NCBI GenBank assembly: GCA_033032175.1
Contig: CM065322.1
Coordinates: 14,074,001 to 14,138,000 of the forward strand
Reading direction: 5' to 3'
Length of the DNA: 64,000 nucleotides
Origin: Saturnia japonica
Lineage: Eukaryota; Arthropoda; Insecta; Lepidoptera; Saturniidae
Positions 43,835 to 56,130 of this stretch are shown piece by piece. Made by a program: the position numbers and the translations under genes. The notes under the pieces were generated by a model. It made no database searches. It was not told where the DNA came from and saw only the letters and a program-made list of their open reading frames with translations. How positions within the stretch are numbered: the stretch's first letter is position 1; each line of letters starts with the position of its first letter.

Positions 43835-44810
43835 CTAAATAGCTTCATCCTGCCATGGAACTGATCCAGCTTCGGACATGAAATAGTTCACGAATTCTGT
43901 TCGAACTAAATTGGCAGTATTACCACCTCGTGTAAGAAGTAAGATAAAGTAAGATTCATGGGGTAGGTTTTCGTTTCGTTTCGTGACCCTTATAAAGTTG
44001 TGTAGAATAATAGTACATGCCTTAACAGTCCATACAGCTGTTGTTTTATCGATGTCTAGATGCCGATGGAATATTCTCCACTTATTAGCTAAGATACCGA
44101 AGGCACATTCAACGTATCCTCTAGCTCTAGTCAAACGATAGTTGAATATTCGCTTATTTTTGTCCAGATGCGTCCCGCCAAACGGCCTTAGTAAATTTTC
44201 GTGTAATCCGAAACCTTCGTCTCCAATGACCACATAAGGAACTGTAGTGACTCAGTACACTTATTTATGTGTAATATTGTAAATAAATTTAATTATCAAA
44301 ATTAATATGGTTACATGTACAAACAGATTTATTTTGTATATAGTCGTTTACGTAATAACAGCGGCCGGCGCGCCGCTGTTGCTAAGACGAGCCCTGCGAG
44401 TGTGAGCGAGACGACACTATACCGGTGTTGTGCTCGCGTATACGCGCGTCGCAACAGCCGGGGCATATGGAGACGACAGTACCGTCCCGGTTCTAACGTT
44501 GAGCTATCACATATATCTCGCCGTGCTTATCTAGTAAATTTTCCTTAATTTAAACTATTGTATAATCACTCCTTCTATGTTCTTGTGTAGTTTGTATGTT
44601 TGTGTAATTGTTACAATAAACTTTCGTCCTTCTATAGTGTACCGTAAAAATATTTATTTCAATACACCTACATATTTTCATAACTACAGAACTCTCGTTT
44701 CTGAGTCTCTTGTTAATGGGCATGGTGCTGGTATTTGTAGACTGCCGTCTAGCATCATTTTACCACCACCAACCAAGCGTCATTTTGGCACTAGCCAAAA
44801 GAAATTTTAA
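43835..44810 (-). pseudogene. Harbinger 2 transposase, C-terminal exon, split by a solo LTR
   Basis: The minus-strand segment 44233-43835 has VIGDEGFGLHENLLRPFGG (Asp), ARGYVECAFGILANKWRIF (Glu) and a C-terminal tail. Upstream of the solo LTR, 44810-44689 continues in frame with SLQIPAPCPLTRDSETRVPY. Exons carrying the first catalytic Asp are absent between this piece and the N-terminal exon at 45154-45450, so the gene is internally deleted. Confidence 0.8.
44243..44688. repeat. Solo LTR, 446 bp, in the Harbinger 2 transposase
   Basis: The ends are TGTAGTGACT and AACTACA, and GAAC is duplicated at 44239-44242 and 44689-44692. Removing it restores the transposase frame. It has a GC-rich central block (GCGGCCGGCGCGCCGC) and no internal element region, so it is the product of LTR-LTR recombination. 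A four-base duplication suits a gypsy-type source. Confidence 0.85.
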
Positions 44811-44815
44811 TGAAA

Positions 44816-45164
44816 TGGATGCCAAAATGATGTCCTAGATTGACTATCAGATAAAACCGAAGAAAATTGAGCAGGATGATCGCAATTTATCGTTCTTCAA
44901 AGGTCTTTCACCGTCCTTGGCTTTGCTTGATGATGACCAAACTTTGGAGTTCCAGTCAGGGGTGATAAACCTATTATAAAATATTAAACATAGGAGAGTT
45001 GGCCAGTCAACTTATGACTGGCCAGCCTATACACAAACATCTGGTGCTAGTCACTATCAATCCCAGGGCTATTTTAGCAGACCACAGTCTACTGATAGTG
45101 CACTATCGCCAATACAATCAGTATACAGTGATGCTACGTTAGATCTGTCTGATTTAAAAAAATA
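44816..45164 (+). pseudogene. MADF partner gene of Harbinger 2, C-terminal part (BESS motif)
   Basis: Plus-strand reading with two or three stops: YQIKPKKIEQDDRNLSFFKG and SPSLALLDDDQTLEFQSG form a BESS-type protein-interaction motif, which usually closes MADF proteins; the tail ends near LDLSDLKK. It overlaps the 3' end of the N-terminal transposase exon on the other strand. Confidence 0.7.
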
Positions 45165-45450
45165 AAAGCACATACCTTAAAAATATCGCTAGTTTTTCTT
45201 CTGGGCAGATACTTTTCCTCCAACGAGTATCTTGCTTTTTTAAATCATTTTTCAGTAGTTTAAGAAGTTCATCAAAGGTAGACATTGACATACGAAAGTA
45301 ATTAAAAAAATTCGATTCATCACCTCGTAACTGACTCATGAGTAAACTGTAAGCACCCTCTCTAGATCTTTGGGCCATAAGTAGATGCTGCCAATAACGT
45401 CGAATCTTCCTTCTCCGACGATAGTACCAATACAACATGACAGCGTACAT
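45154..45450 (-). pseudogene. Harbinger 2 transposase, N-terminal exon
   Basis: The minus-strand open segment has RRRRKIRRYWQHLLMAQRSR and ESNFFNYFRMSMSTFDELLK, then ICPEEKLAIFLR before a GTATGT donor. This is the usual N-terminal helical domain of Harbinger nucleases. The next exons are missing. Confidence 0.75.
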
Positions 45451-45618
45451 CCTTGTAGAATAGCGGCGGTATACTGCGAGTTTTCTGTCACACGTCGCAT
45501 CCAGTAATGACGGATCCGTTGAACGTTATACGGTGCATATGTGTGAATAGAGCATAAATTTATGACGTGTCCGTTAAAAACGTACTAGTAAAACGGGCTC
45601 CCATGTATGAACGGGCCG

Positions 45619-48333
45619 TTACACGCGCAATTTGTTATTCCTACAGAGGTTTAGAAACAAATTGAACTGGAAACGCGACTATACAGTGATCGTACAGTTT
45701 GCACCATTCCCGGTGAACACTTTTTCAAAATACACGTGACTTGTTTAGAATGTGGTAACAAAATTAATTTATACAGTTTACTTGGTCCTGAAGAAAATGG
45801 GCTGCAAGTTCACATATCGACGAACGATACTCGTGATATACCCCATAAGAAATAACGTCAAATTAAAGGCGCTGAACGGAAAAGCGTTGTTGGAGATCTA
45901 AAGGTAAGTTCCACATACAATTGGCGACGTGATAAGGCTAATAAATTAATGAAATTTGGTGATGTCGAGCCAGCACATCTATATAAAGAGTGTGTTGTGC
46001 AAAGCGAAACAATTAGATTTCGACATAGTATTAGACCTAAAAGGCGTTACGGATCTCCGATAATATCCGTAATAAAGATGAAACATTCATTAGAATTTGC
46101 TGGTTGTTTAAAAGAAATAGGAATAGATAGATTTTTTGTCATGTGCTGGAGTCTGGAACAGTCTTATATATATAAAACGTTGTTAAAAAGAAATCAGATA
46201 CGTAGTATTAGCATTGATGCTACAGGTTCATTGGTAGCACCTTTTCGCAAACCAGACAGCACAAAACATCCGATATTTATATATGAAGCCGTTACTGCAG
46301 TTAATAATAAAATCTTGCCCGTTTTTCAAATGATTTCAGAAAAACATGACAGTAATATGTTATCATATTGGATGCGGGAGTGGTTACGCTCCGGTGTACC
46401 TTGCCCGCGGGAGATAGGAGATAGTTACATATTACTCCCTTGCGCTTTTAAACGCTGCAACTCTCGCGTTTAATAATATTGACTTGGTACCGTATGTAGA
46501 GCAATGTTTCAAATCGTTAACGCCATCTACCAACAAAACACTGCCCATTTGCATTTTGCGCATTAATATTGCACATTTAATAAAACTGGTCTGTCGGAGG
46601 AAATTTTTTAAAAGAACACCACAGACCGTGAAAGGTTTTTTCCCCCGTTGTATTGGCCTTATGACACATTGCGAAACGATAGAAAACTATTATGCAATTT
46701 GTTTAGATGATTTAGTAGTGGCATTTTCGAAAACTGAAGATGTTAGTAATAGTTCCGAACATTGTTTTGCAGTCCAACAAAGACTTCTTGATCGTATTAA
46801 AACTGTTGAACCTCCTAGTGAGCCTAACAAAGACGAGGTCTTCTTTTCATTTCAAGAAGACGAATTTGTTGATAAAATGAACGCTGATAGTAGTCTACAG
46901 AGATTTCTAGATAAATTAGAATCAGAAAGTCAGCAACCATTAACTGGTGACCGGCCGAATCCTTATTATTCTGAAGAGTTCGGAAAATGCCTTTTAAGAA
47001 TAAGCAAACATTTTGTCTTATGGACGAATGTTTTGTCTACCGGAGTCGCTACTTCGGCTTCTAGCGAAGAGTATTTTTGAGAGTTGAAAACATTTATTGT
47101 AAAAGGTATTAAATCGATCAATGTAGATAAATTTTTAGTCATGCACCTCAGATCGATTTCTGGTTTAGTAAAATTATTAAACGCATTTATTGAAGCTACG
47201 AGTGTTGTAAGTAAACAATTAGAAAACGATTCACTTGATAAAAATAATTCAGTTAGTGTTGAAAGCGATTATCTGTTAACCGAAATAGTAAAATTAAATT
47301 CCATTCAGAAAAAGATTTTTTCTATATCCACTGAAAAAGCTAATCTACTTAACGAAGTGGAATCGTGGAGAAGCCTTAACCCAATACCAAAGAGAAGGGA
47401 AAATACTTAACGCCATGCTCTGATATCGAAAAAATTTACTAAAGGCCAATTTTCGATCGGGCGTTACCAGTCTTGCAGAACGGTTCTGCGTTGCAGCCTT
47501 TAAAAGTGGGTCAACGAGTATTACAAATTCTAAATACTTGTACGTTTGATACCATTATTCAGAGCATACTGTCGATATACTGTGACTGGTCAGGTTATCA
47601 TAAATACATTGCATCGTCGGTAAACCCGACATTACAATTCGTAAAAATGTTATCTTTAAAAGGAATCTCGCATAAAATATACGCTCAGAGAGCTGATATT
47701 TTATGCAAGATCATCACGCCAAAAAACGATGTGCGTGATTATGCCGATAACGTGTCATCTCTTGTTTCTAATCACCTATTGAAAAATGAACCTTTCTTGT
47801 AACGGCGTGAATTTTGCGCCTTAAATTGTGGCCACGAGGAAAGTATTTCCAGTATTGAAAGTGTGTCCATTGCCGTTCTACGTCAACGGAATGGGAGGAC
47901 TCCAAATTGCCGAGAACGAGTTCTGCGAAATATCAAATAGAAAATGTAAACGTTGTAAAGGTGATCTCGTTTTCCACTGGATAGGCGGACCCAAATTTTT
48001 TATAAACGTCGAATGCCTTGAGTGGCCCAAGTTAGGGCAGAGATTAGGATTTTCATCTAGACCAATGGAATTTGGTATCAGTGAAATTCCAACTGATCTT
48101 GTAGTTCTTAGTAACCGAATATTAATTAGTATCTGCAATAATTTACAGTGGCGGATCAAAGGAATATGGAAGTGCAATAGGTCATTATTACTCATTTATC
48201 CCAAGAATCATAGGAAAATGGGAAATTCATGATGATCTCAATTCTAAAAGGAAACCACTCTTTGCTTCAGCGAAGAAACTACTGCAGAAACAAAGAATAC
48301 ATATGTTATACTATGTGAAGGGTATCACAGAAT
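45619..48333 (+). pseudogene. MULE/NOF-like transposase gene, main part, with several breaks
   Basis: It continues the gene started at 20096. Segments in order: IPGEHFFKIHVTCLECGNK (stops nearby), 45949-46473 with the MULE-type nuclease region (ISIDATGSLVAP, MISEKHDSNMLSYWMREWL), a shift near 46430, then 46484-47080 (RINIAHLIKLVCRR, SSEHCFAVQQR), a stop at 47078-47080, 47081-47410, and 47473-47802 (CTFDTIIQSILSIYCDW). The tail reads through shifted frames to a stop at 48331-48333. At least five disruptions were seen. The family call rests on the D...H nuclease layout and the late TFDTIIQ segment; NOF-like is my best reading but not certain. Confidence 0.6.
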
Positions 48334-49480
48334 AATTTTAGGTACTTTTCTGAAAGAAAAGTAAAACAAAATGATACGACCAACTACATCTAGTTAAATA
48401 TTCTAAATTTTCTTCGACTGCGGGCATAGTGTTTAAATGTATCAAAACTTAGTGAATAGTTAAAATATTATATGCGGAATGATTACATACTTATAATAAT
48501 TTAAATAAGACAGAAAACCTTCATGGTTATACTTCACAATCATAATAGGTATGTAGTATATGAATTTATATCATTTGTAACTTTGATAAAATATGACCCA
48601 GAAGCTAGTATAGAAAAATATAAAAATGGAATAAATAAATAAAAAATAGAAAAGACACTACGTGAAAGAACAGAAAAAAATTGCAAACAAAGATTTATTC
48701 ATATGAACATCCAACACTTTACATGATCTACTGTACCTACAAATTCTGTAGTTTTGATCCCCAGTACTAAGTCAAAATGAGGTATAAGTGACATCTATAA
48801 ATACAGCAATAGTGAGCTCTAATGAAACTGAAGTAAATCACAGTGCACAGTATTTTATCATCAGTGTTTTATTATAGGGAGTTCCAATAGGCGTGTTATA
48901 TTGAGTTTGCAACTCTGCAGGGGTCCCGTTGGCGCAGCGACTTTCCAAGGCAACTTGCCTATTCTTATGTCTAGGAAAATGAAACACACTAAACAAACAT
49001 ATTTATTAAAACAATATCATTTCCTATCTAAACTAGATAACTTATCCTAAACGTTACCCTAAGGGTACGTGACAAAATAATATCTGCGTCTACCTTAATT
49101 TATTCACTATGTATTGAGTCGCGCGCCACGTACTATTTATGAGTACAACTCTGCAGTGGTCCCATTGGCTTTGGTTGTGCACACCCACAATAAGCATTTT
49201 TGTTCTTAAAATAACCGTGTTGCGGGGATATTCTATAGTCCACGTGAGCAAAGCCACGGGCACAGCTAGTATAATATATGTTTTATGGTCATATTATCAT
49301 TATAATTTCATCCCACAATTAAGACGTGCCAAAGAAATAAACATACATATTATACTTATATACATACAATAAGCGCGAAAAACATAACCCTTCTTTTTCG
49401 CAGTCGAGTAATAAGCGCATCAGTTGAATTAGCGATGAAATTATAGTATTTTTCGTACTATATTATTTTTCTATAATATA
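48334..49480. other. AT-rich spacer with SINE-like pieces
   Basis: No gene was recognised. CAACTCTGCAG(G/T)GGTCCC(G/A)TTGG occurs at 48910 and at 49146 in the same orientation; the second runs into the SINE-like fragment at 49181-49272. The first may be the 5' part of another copy. The borders could not be set. Confidence 0.5.
49181..49272 (+). repeat. SINE-like fragment, second copy
   Basis: It shares start (ACACCCACAATAAGC) and end (CACGGGCACAGCTAGTA) with 14150-14255; the middle differs. Followed by TAATATA. Confidence 0.65.
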
Positions 49481-50454
49481 TAGTACAATTCATAAGTGTT
49501 TGTTACATATCTAGAGACAAAAATTTTCTAACAATTCTGCATGTGTTTAATACAGCGGTCTTTTGAAGCTGAACAAAGGTAACAGGATGTATATTAAGTG
49601 TTTTTAAACTATTGTGTAGTGTGTGTGGGATGACGCCAGTGGAGGCAGTCTCCGTCGACTCGCCTATAAATTTTAACACGAAAAGCTCACGCATCTATTG
49701 CACTCAACATGGGAAAAATCCATAAGCGTACCCGCTACTTTTCTCTTTCACACAAAGAAACACTCACACAAAGGCATACTCATTGATGGTCTTCTGCCGT
49801 ATTGGTCTGTGGCCGCCATTTTCATTGGAATTGTCAAAATTGACAAAACAAATTGAACCGCCATTGTTCGTTGTTCATAATCTTAACATTAATAAACATT
49901 TTATATTTGTTAATTTGTGGAATTGTATTGCTGTTCGCCGCAATTTGCAATTTAGGAGACGGAAAACTTTTTATTATATTTCGTTTTTATAGTGTGCACA
50001 TGTTTTCGTAAATAGTTTGCAGCTTGTTTTCCAAGTGTTTTGTGCGTGGTGTTTATCAGTTAAGAATAACGTACCAACCGTTTTCTTTAGTGTAATACAA
50101 TAAAAAAATCTTCATTTAATCCTAATGGGTAGGCGCTGCGCCGTTCCAGGGTGTCGTAGTCAAGGACCGCGATTTAAGTATTTTTGTGTACCGTATACAA
50201 ATAAAGTAAGATGTGTGTGAAGGCATGCCATTTGTACGAGGATATAAGAATTTTCGACTCGATAACCTTCGGTTTTGCACTATACATTTCATTCCTGAAC
50301 ATATTAATCAACAAAAGAGACTAACTCCTGATGCAATTCCATTATTAAAATTAGATTTAAATAAACAGAAAGACCCAAGTATTTATTTGCAAATTGTTCC
50401 ATGTAATCGTGTCAATGATGTATGTAATATTAATTTTAATGTAGTCCGCCCTTC

Positions 50455-50820
50455 ACTCATCACCAATCCTACTGTAGAACATAAAAAAAATTATGATATT
50501 ATTCCAAATTGTAAGTTAGCCAGTGTTGAGAATTCATCCCAGACTTTGATTAGTTTACCAAGTACTAGTATTCAACCACATCATAGTTCTTGTTTGCTAC
50601 CAAACCGTGAGTGTGCCCCATCCACCATCACCAATCTTACTGTAGAATATGAAAAAAAAACACTGATTTACATACAGATATTATTTCAAGTTGTAAGTAA
50701 GCCAGTGTTGAGAATTTATCCCAGACTTTGATTAGTTTACCAAGTACTAGTATTCAACCACATCATAGTCCTTGTTCGCTACCAAATCGTGAGTGTGCCC
50801 CATCCACCTCTACTAGTAAC
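50455..50820 (+). repeat. Tandem duplication (~170-180 bp) in the linker of P-type transposase 2
   Basis: The run from CATCACCAATC...GTAAG to CCAAACCGTGAGTGTGCCCC is repeated once; copy starts at about 50458 and 50626 with a 14-bp length difference. The repeat shifts the frame between copies. Confidence 0.8.
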
Positions 50821-51941
50821 GCAACACCTAATAAAAAATCAACACGTAGTAGGCCAATTAAGAGAAAAAGCAATGTGAGAAGTCAAGTCAGATTAATCCA
50901 GCGTATTCATATAGATCCAACCCAGACCACCCCTCGCAAACAAAAGTTACGTGCTTGCAATAAAATATTAAAAAGTAAATTACGCCTTTTGCAATCCAGG
51001 TACACAAATTTAAAGATAAAATTTGAACTTTATGCTCCAAAAACTAAAATGTTTTTAAAAAACTACAACATTTTAAATACTTTCGGCAGACTATTAATAA
51101 ACTCACAATTACTCTTAACTGATATATCACCAAAAGGTCGCCGTTATACTAGTGAAGAGAAAATATTTAAGTCCAAAGTGCTACAGATTTTTACGAAAAC
51201 ATTTAGCATTACCATGTAAATCTAGCATTAATTCTATTCTTAACAATATACCTTTACGTCCAGGTATTAATAACTTTATATTTCAACATTTGGCAGATGC
51301 TGCCCGTGATAAACCTGCTTTAGACAAGGAATGCACATTGTTGTTTGATGAGATGGCCATTAGAAAAAACTTATATTTTAATTTCAATACTGGGGTTATA
51401 GAGGGGTTTGAAGATATAGGTTCTGGGAAGCGTACTAATAATGTAGCTGATAAAGCTCTGATTTTTATGCTGAGTGGTTTATTTTCCCCTTGGAAAATAC
51501 CAATCGCATTTTATTTTGCTCGAGACGGAGTAAAAACATTTGTTTTAAAGAATATTTATTATCAAGGAAGTAGTATTTGCAATTTTTAAAGCTGGATTTA
51601 TAGTTAGAGCCACAGTTAGTGATCAAATCTCTGCCAGTGTTGCAGCTATTAAGTCATTAATATCGGACTCAAACAGAGAACTTCTACGCAGTGAAGGCTA
51701 CAATGATAATAATGTTTCCTATAACATTAATAGTAACCGGCTATATCACATCTATGATTTACCTCATTTACTAAAATGTTTTCGCAATAATATTCAGAAA
51801 AAAGATCTTCTCATCAGTAAACGGCGTGCAAAGTGGGAATACATTGAAATTCTTTATAAAGTAGATGGAATTGGTGGACGAGCAAGAAGCACTAAACTCA
51901 CCGACAAACATGTTAAACCTACATCATATGATAAAATGAAG

Positions 51942-52271
51942 GTAAGTAAAATTCTCACTGACCCATCTCAAAAATCAACCTGTATAGGCGTGAAATCATT
52001 TATGTACACTATGTACCTATGTAAGTAAAATTATTAAAATCCCAGTTGCATGTGAAGTTTATAAAATGACCACTCTGCTTGACAAAAGTGATGTATGATT
52101 GCCCATACTAAAGAGATCTCAACATATTTTAGTCATTTTCATCTCCGATACTACTGAATATATATTTACTAGCTTGTACCCGCGACTTCGTCTGTATATT
52201 ATTGGATACTAGCTGTGCCCCGCGTTATTTTTTTATTTTATAAATAAAACTACTTTATTGTATATTTCCAG
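51942..52271 (+). other. Intron of P-type transposase 2 with retroposon-tail pieces
   Basis: GTAAGT to CCAG borders. At 52168-52194 ACTAGCTTGTACCCGCGACT and at 52207-52225 ACTAGCTGTGCCCCGCG are two reversed copies of the CAGCTAGT-type retroposon end. Confidence 0.65.
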
Positions 52272-53307
52272 GTCAAACTAGCTGCTCAAGTATTCAGAAG
52301 ACAAGTGGCTACATCGGTTGAAGTTTATATGAAGTCCCTGCTTTTTCTACAGGAGCATGAATATTCTATTCCGAATGTGGATATTGATAATGATCTTTTC
52401 ACAGTAGAAATACTTTTATTTATAAATGATTTGTTTGATAGTTTAAATGGTTTTGGTCACTCTGGTTATAAATTGCAACATGCTCTATCTTTAAATTCTG
52501 AACACATAGATTTCTGGAATAATGCTGTGAAGAAACTAAATTCAATGTGGTTTGATTCTTCCGTTGAAAGGGAAAGCATGCCTTTGTCACTGAAGCATTT
52601 TATGCATAATATTAAAACTATGAAACATCTGTGGTCTGATTTACGCTCTATTGAGGGTGTAAAATTTTTAAGTCTCAGACAACTGATCCATTAGAAAAAT
52701 TTTTTGGTCTAATAAGAGGACATGGTAATTTCAATACCAACCCAGATTGTACTCACTTTGTCTCGGCTTATAAAACTTTATTAATTAATAACATCACTAC
52801 TGGTAAGTCATTATTTACAAATTGTGCTAATGATGATGACAAAATGTTAGGTACCCTTCAAAATTTAGTAAAACAATAAAAATATGGATCATACATTGAT
52901 AATTTTCAAACTGACGACACTGAATTCATAGAGAATTTTATTCCCCCTGAGAATGTTCTGCAAAGCAAAGCTGTACCATATATTGCTGGAGCCATTTGCC
53001 GTTTTTTAATATCAAAGTTGAACTGCAGAGATTGTGATAACTGTAGAAAAGTACTTTTATCAGAGAAGGAGTCATTTCATTCATTGATTCAATTAAGAGA
53101 ATATAGTACTATTGTAGACAGATTATTTTATCCCTCTAAAAACTTAAGTGCAATTGTCTGGCAGAGTATTTATATTGTTGATAGGATGTTGCCTTCTATT
53201 TGTAGTATTCATATTTATCCGGGTGTAATACGTTCATTGGAACAAAAAATTGATACTACATGGTACAATTGTGAGATACACAAAGAAACTTTTCTCAAAG
53301 ATTTTTG

Positions 53308-55509
53308 ATTATTTGTTATTAGAATGCAAGTAAAACAATGGTGCATTAATTTTAACAGACGAATGCATAATATTGATTCCAGATCTAAAGATGTAGAAAT
53401 GGAAAGTTTAATCCATACAAAAGCTACAAAAGGATTTAGATCAGTTAGAAGGCGTAGTACTACATAATCATATTTAACTGTATAGGTACTACTTATGATT
53501 ATCATAGTTTTTGCAACTAAAATTGTCGTTATTTTAATTCCTCTATTAACTATTATTATGTATAGATATATTATTACTGGATCTAGATACCTATATCTAT
53601 GCCTTTGCAAAATACATTACTATGCACAGAATTCCTTCAGTGTGCCTCATTGTTAATTCTAACGAGTATGCAAATTTTGTTTGCATTGTTTTAAAAAAAT
53701 AGTTACTACTAGTTGTAATATATTAATAATAATTCATTGTTATTATTAGGTAATGTTCTTAGTTATGTAATATACATAATATAACATTAATTGATTTAAT
53801 CAGAATCAATTATAAAATAAAATTTAAAAGATGCATGAATATACTCACATGTATTGTTATGATTTTAAGGTAAATAATAATTATGTAATCCTAGTATGTA
53901 ATATACATAATCTAGCATATTTTCTTAGTTTCTAATTAGGCATTATGTGTAATATTTACTAATTATTCATACAAATATTTTATGAAGCATGCAAATTTGT
54001 CTGGTGTAGTTTTTAACGACATTCATGATTCATATTAAGAAACTTATTTTATATACTTTTAATAACTATTGTTTTATGGTAATATTTTTATTCTTATGAT
54101 CATTTAATTGTAATCTGAATTTGTTTTCCCTGTCTGTAATAATTTTGAGAAATACGTTGTGAGCGATTGATTTTTATATTATTGATAAATTCTGTTAATT
54201 CTATAGTTTTTATCAACATTCATGATTATCCACATGATATTGAAAATCACTTATGAAAATCCACAATTAATCAAGTTAACAAACAACAACCCACAACAGA
54301 CGGTAGCACGGTATTGCTGTAAACTAATCTCAGGGCTAACAAAACAGACAATGGAACAACACGCAGTAGCAAAGCTACGTTTAAATTACAAAATTACTAT
54401 TACCTTTTGGAGAATAATATTCCAGCGTCAACCCCGCAAACAATATCGGCTCCTTGGAGGAAATTCTCGCCCGGATCAGGAGCAGCGAAGATGAAAGGCT
54501 CCAGTCACATGTTCCTACAAGATGGCCACGGCGCAAACTGCGTATCACAAACACAAGACAATTAATCTGACAATCTGAAACTATAGCGAACCATTCTCGG
54601 CTCGAAACACAAAAATACGAGTATCAAACACTATAAATACCTGAAGGGGGAAAATGGTACCGCGCAGGTCTTATTACCAATATCTACCCCGGCCCTTCGG
54701 CCGCCAGCTCTCTCTTTGCAGCGATCACCAGAAGAAAGCAACAAGAAAGACGAACTTATCGGAAGTAATCGAAACTCTGACAAAATATTCGGGTTGCCAG
54801 GCCCAAAATCCAAAATCACACTCGACCAACAAATGTTTCGGGAATTTGGAATTAAGAATTTTTCAAAAAAACAACGATTAGTGCCAAAACAGTACCAGAG
54901 CCTACAGAGATTTGACCATGTTATTGTCCACCAAAGATCAAATGCAAACGCGGTATCAATCAACCAAAAAAAATTAGAAACCCCCCAAAATCTCAACAAA
55001 AAAATAGAAAACGACCTGTTTTGAAATTAGGAACGTGGGGAATCAATCCACTAAGCAAATTTACAACAAATAACCTGTAACAAAATAAAACTAATCAGTC
55101 CCCCACTATATTAAAATTCCACGACTTAACCACTGTCAAAAAAAAGCTACAACACCGTACCACAGACAGCGAAAAATTTATTCCTAATAATCGGTTAGTG
55201 ATGAATAGTCTGGACACAATTTGCGGCCATAGATAACCTTGACTTTTTCTATGTAACAGCGTGTTACGAATCTTATGTGTTCTAACTGTTGTAATACTTG
55301 TAATACATTATCATATAGAAAGTCTCAGTAATTTCATTTCAAAAGGATCCAAAGACCCAACCTGAACAATTTCTTAATCAAATCTCCCTGTTTCCACCAA
55401 ATCTTCTGAAGTAGGAAACGCTCAGAGTTCTGATAACATTGCAAGTAAAACTATTTTAGATGAGCATTTTTCAAATAATGTTAGCAGACATTTATACAAA
55501 GACCTAATA
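53308..55509. other. AT-rich stretch; unassigned open segments at 54220-55024
   Basis: 53308-54220 is AT-rich with no gene seen. Between 54220 and 55024 the DNA is richer in C and A on the plus strand, with open segments at 54222-54494 and 54716-55024 (EELIGS-like start, KSKITLDQQMF, NQKKLETPQNLN). They resemble no family I know, and they may be one decayed element. I cannot name a function. Confidence 0.3.
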
Positions 55510-56130
55510 TTTTTACAGTGGAATTAGTGACAGAGGATCCAAAAGCAGGAACAACTCTGCGTCCACTAAAATTTGGGTATTTTTACAAAAAAAATAAAAT
55601 GTCATGTGTTAGAAGTACGAATTTAAAAAATTGGTAAGAATCGTCTGTCATTTAAGTTGGTATTAGCTGCCAATACATTTTTAAATAATTCAATATTACC
55701 TAGGTGGTAATATTTATAAAACTGCAATTCCAACACATAATATATGTAAGTTAGGAATCGTTCGGGAGATTCCGATCGAGTGGTCTCATAATGACATTGT
55801 TAATAACTTAAGAATTCCTGATGGGTGTGGGTTAATAACACGTTCCCATAGGCTCAATAGGAAGGCCAGTATCCCGGGGGATCTACTTGGATCCGTACGT
55901 AAACAGTAGTGTTAACTTTTAGTGGTCAAGCTCTGCCTTCTCGGGTATTTTGTTTTTACTCATCTCTTCAAGTTGAACAATATATATATATATATATCCA
56001 GTAATTCAATGTTTCAATTGCTGCCATTTTGGGCACACACAATAAATGTGGAGAGAATCATGATGGTTTATCATGCAACATAGATGGAGATTATAAATAT
56101 ATAATTGTTCTGGACTTCACAAAGCTATGG
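55510..56130 (+). pseudogene. LINE ORF1 fragment (jockey/I-type), heavily decayed
   Basis: Plus-strand pieces in shifting frames match one familiar layout: GRNRLSFKLV.. as IGKNRLSFKLVLAANTFLNN (about 55635), GIVREIPIEWSHNDIVNNLR with IPDGCGLITRSHRLNRKA (about 55765-55870), and a zinc knuckle CFNCCHFGHT then KCGENHDGLSC (about 56010-56080). A (TA)n run at 55981-55999 breaks it. The N-terminal RNA-binding-like domain before the knuckles suits a jockey- or I-type ORF1. Not the same family as copies A and B. Confidence 0.6.

Larger units (their letters stand above)
20363..45618. mobile_element. PIF/Harbinger transposon 2, swollen to 25 kb by nested insertions
   Basis: The left end is CGGCCGGTTCACACATG and the right end is the complement of CGGCCCGTTCATACATG, with further imperfect matching inward (CTCCGTTTTA / GCCCGTTTTA). 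TTA is duplicated at 20360-20362 and 45619-45621. Taking out Harbinger 3, the copia element and a solo LTR leaves about 1.9 kb, so the element is also internally deleted. It holds remnants of a MADF gene and a transposase. The host sequence is a MULE-type gene that reads through once this element is removed. Confidence 0.88.
50125..53307 (+). pseudogene. P-element/THAP9-type transposase 2, two long exons, several breaks
   Basis: The ATG at 50125 opens a THAP-type zinc finger: GRRCAVPGCRSQ, then a shift near 50210, then FCTIHFIPEHI. A Ser/Pro-rich linker with an internal duplication follows (50455-50820), then SPKGRRYTSEEK (about 51130). The catalytic part runs from 51200: LLFDEMAIRKNLYFNFNTG (Asp), HIYDLPHLLKCFRNN (second Asp, about 51760), a donor at 51941 and an acceptor before 52272, then shifted frames with DPLEKFFGLIRGHG (Glu, about 52690) and CTHFVSAYKTLLIN. 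It ends near 53307. At least four frame breaks or stops. I could not find the terminal repeats. Confidence 0.8.

Noticed and set aside
47878..48195. Minus-strand 105-codon frame opposite the MULE-type gene
   Set aside because: No domain; the plus strand continues the MULE-type reading.
54631..54999. Minus-strand 122-codon frame rich in Trp and Phe
   Set aside because: No recognisable motif and overlaps equally weak plus-strand frames; left unassigned.
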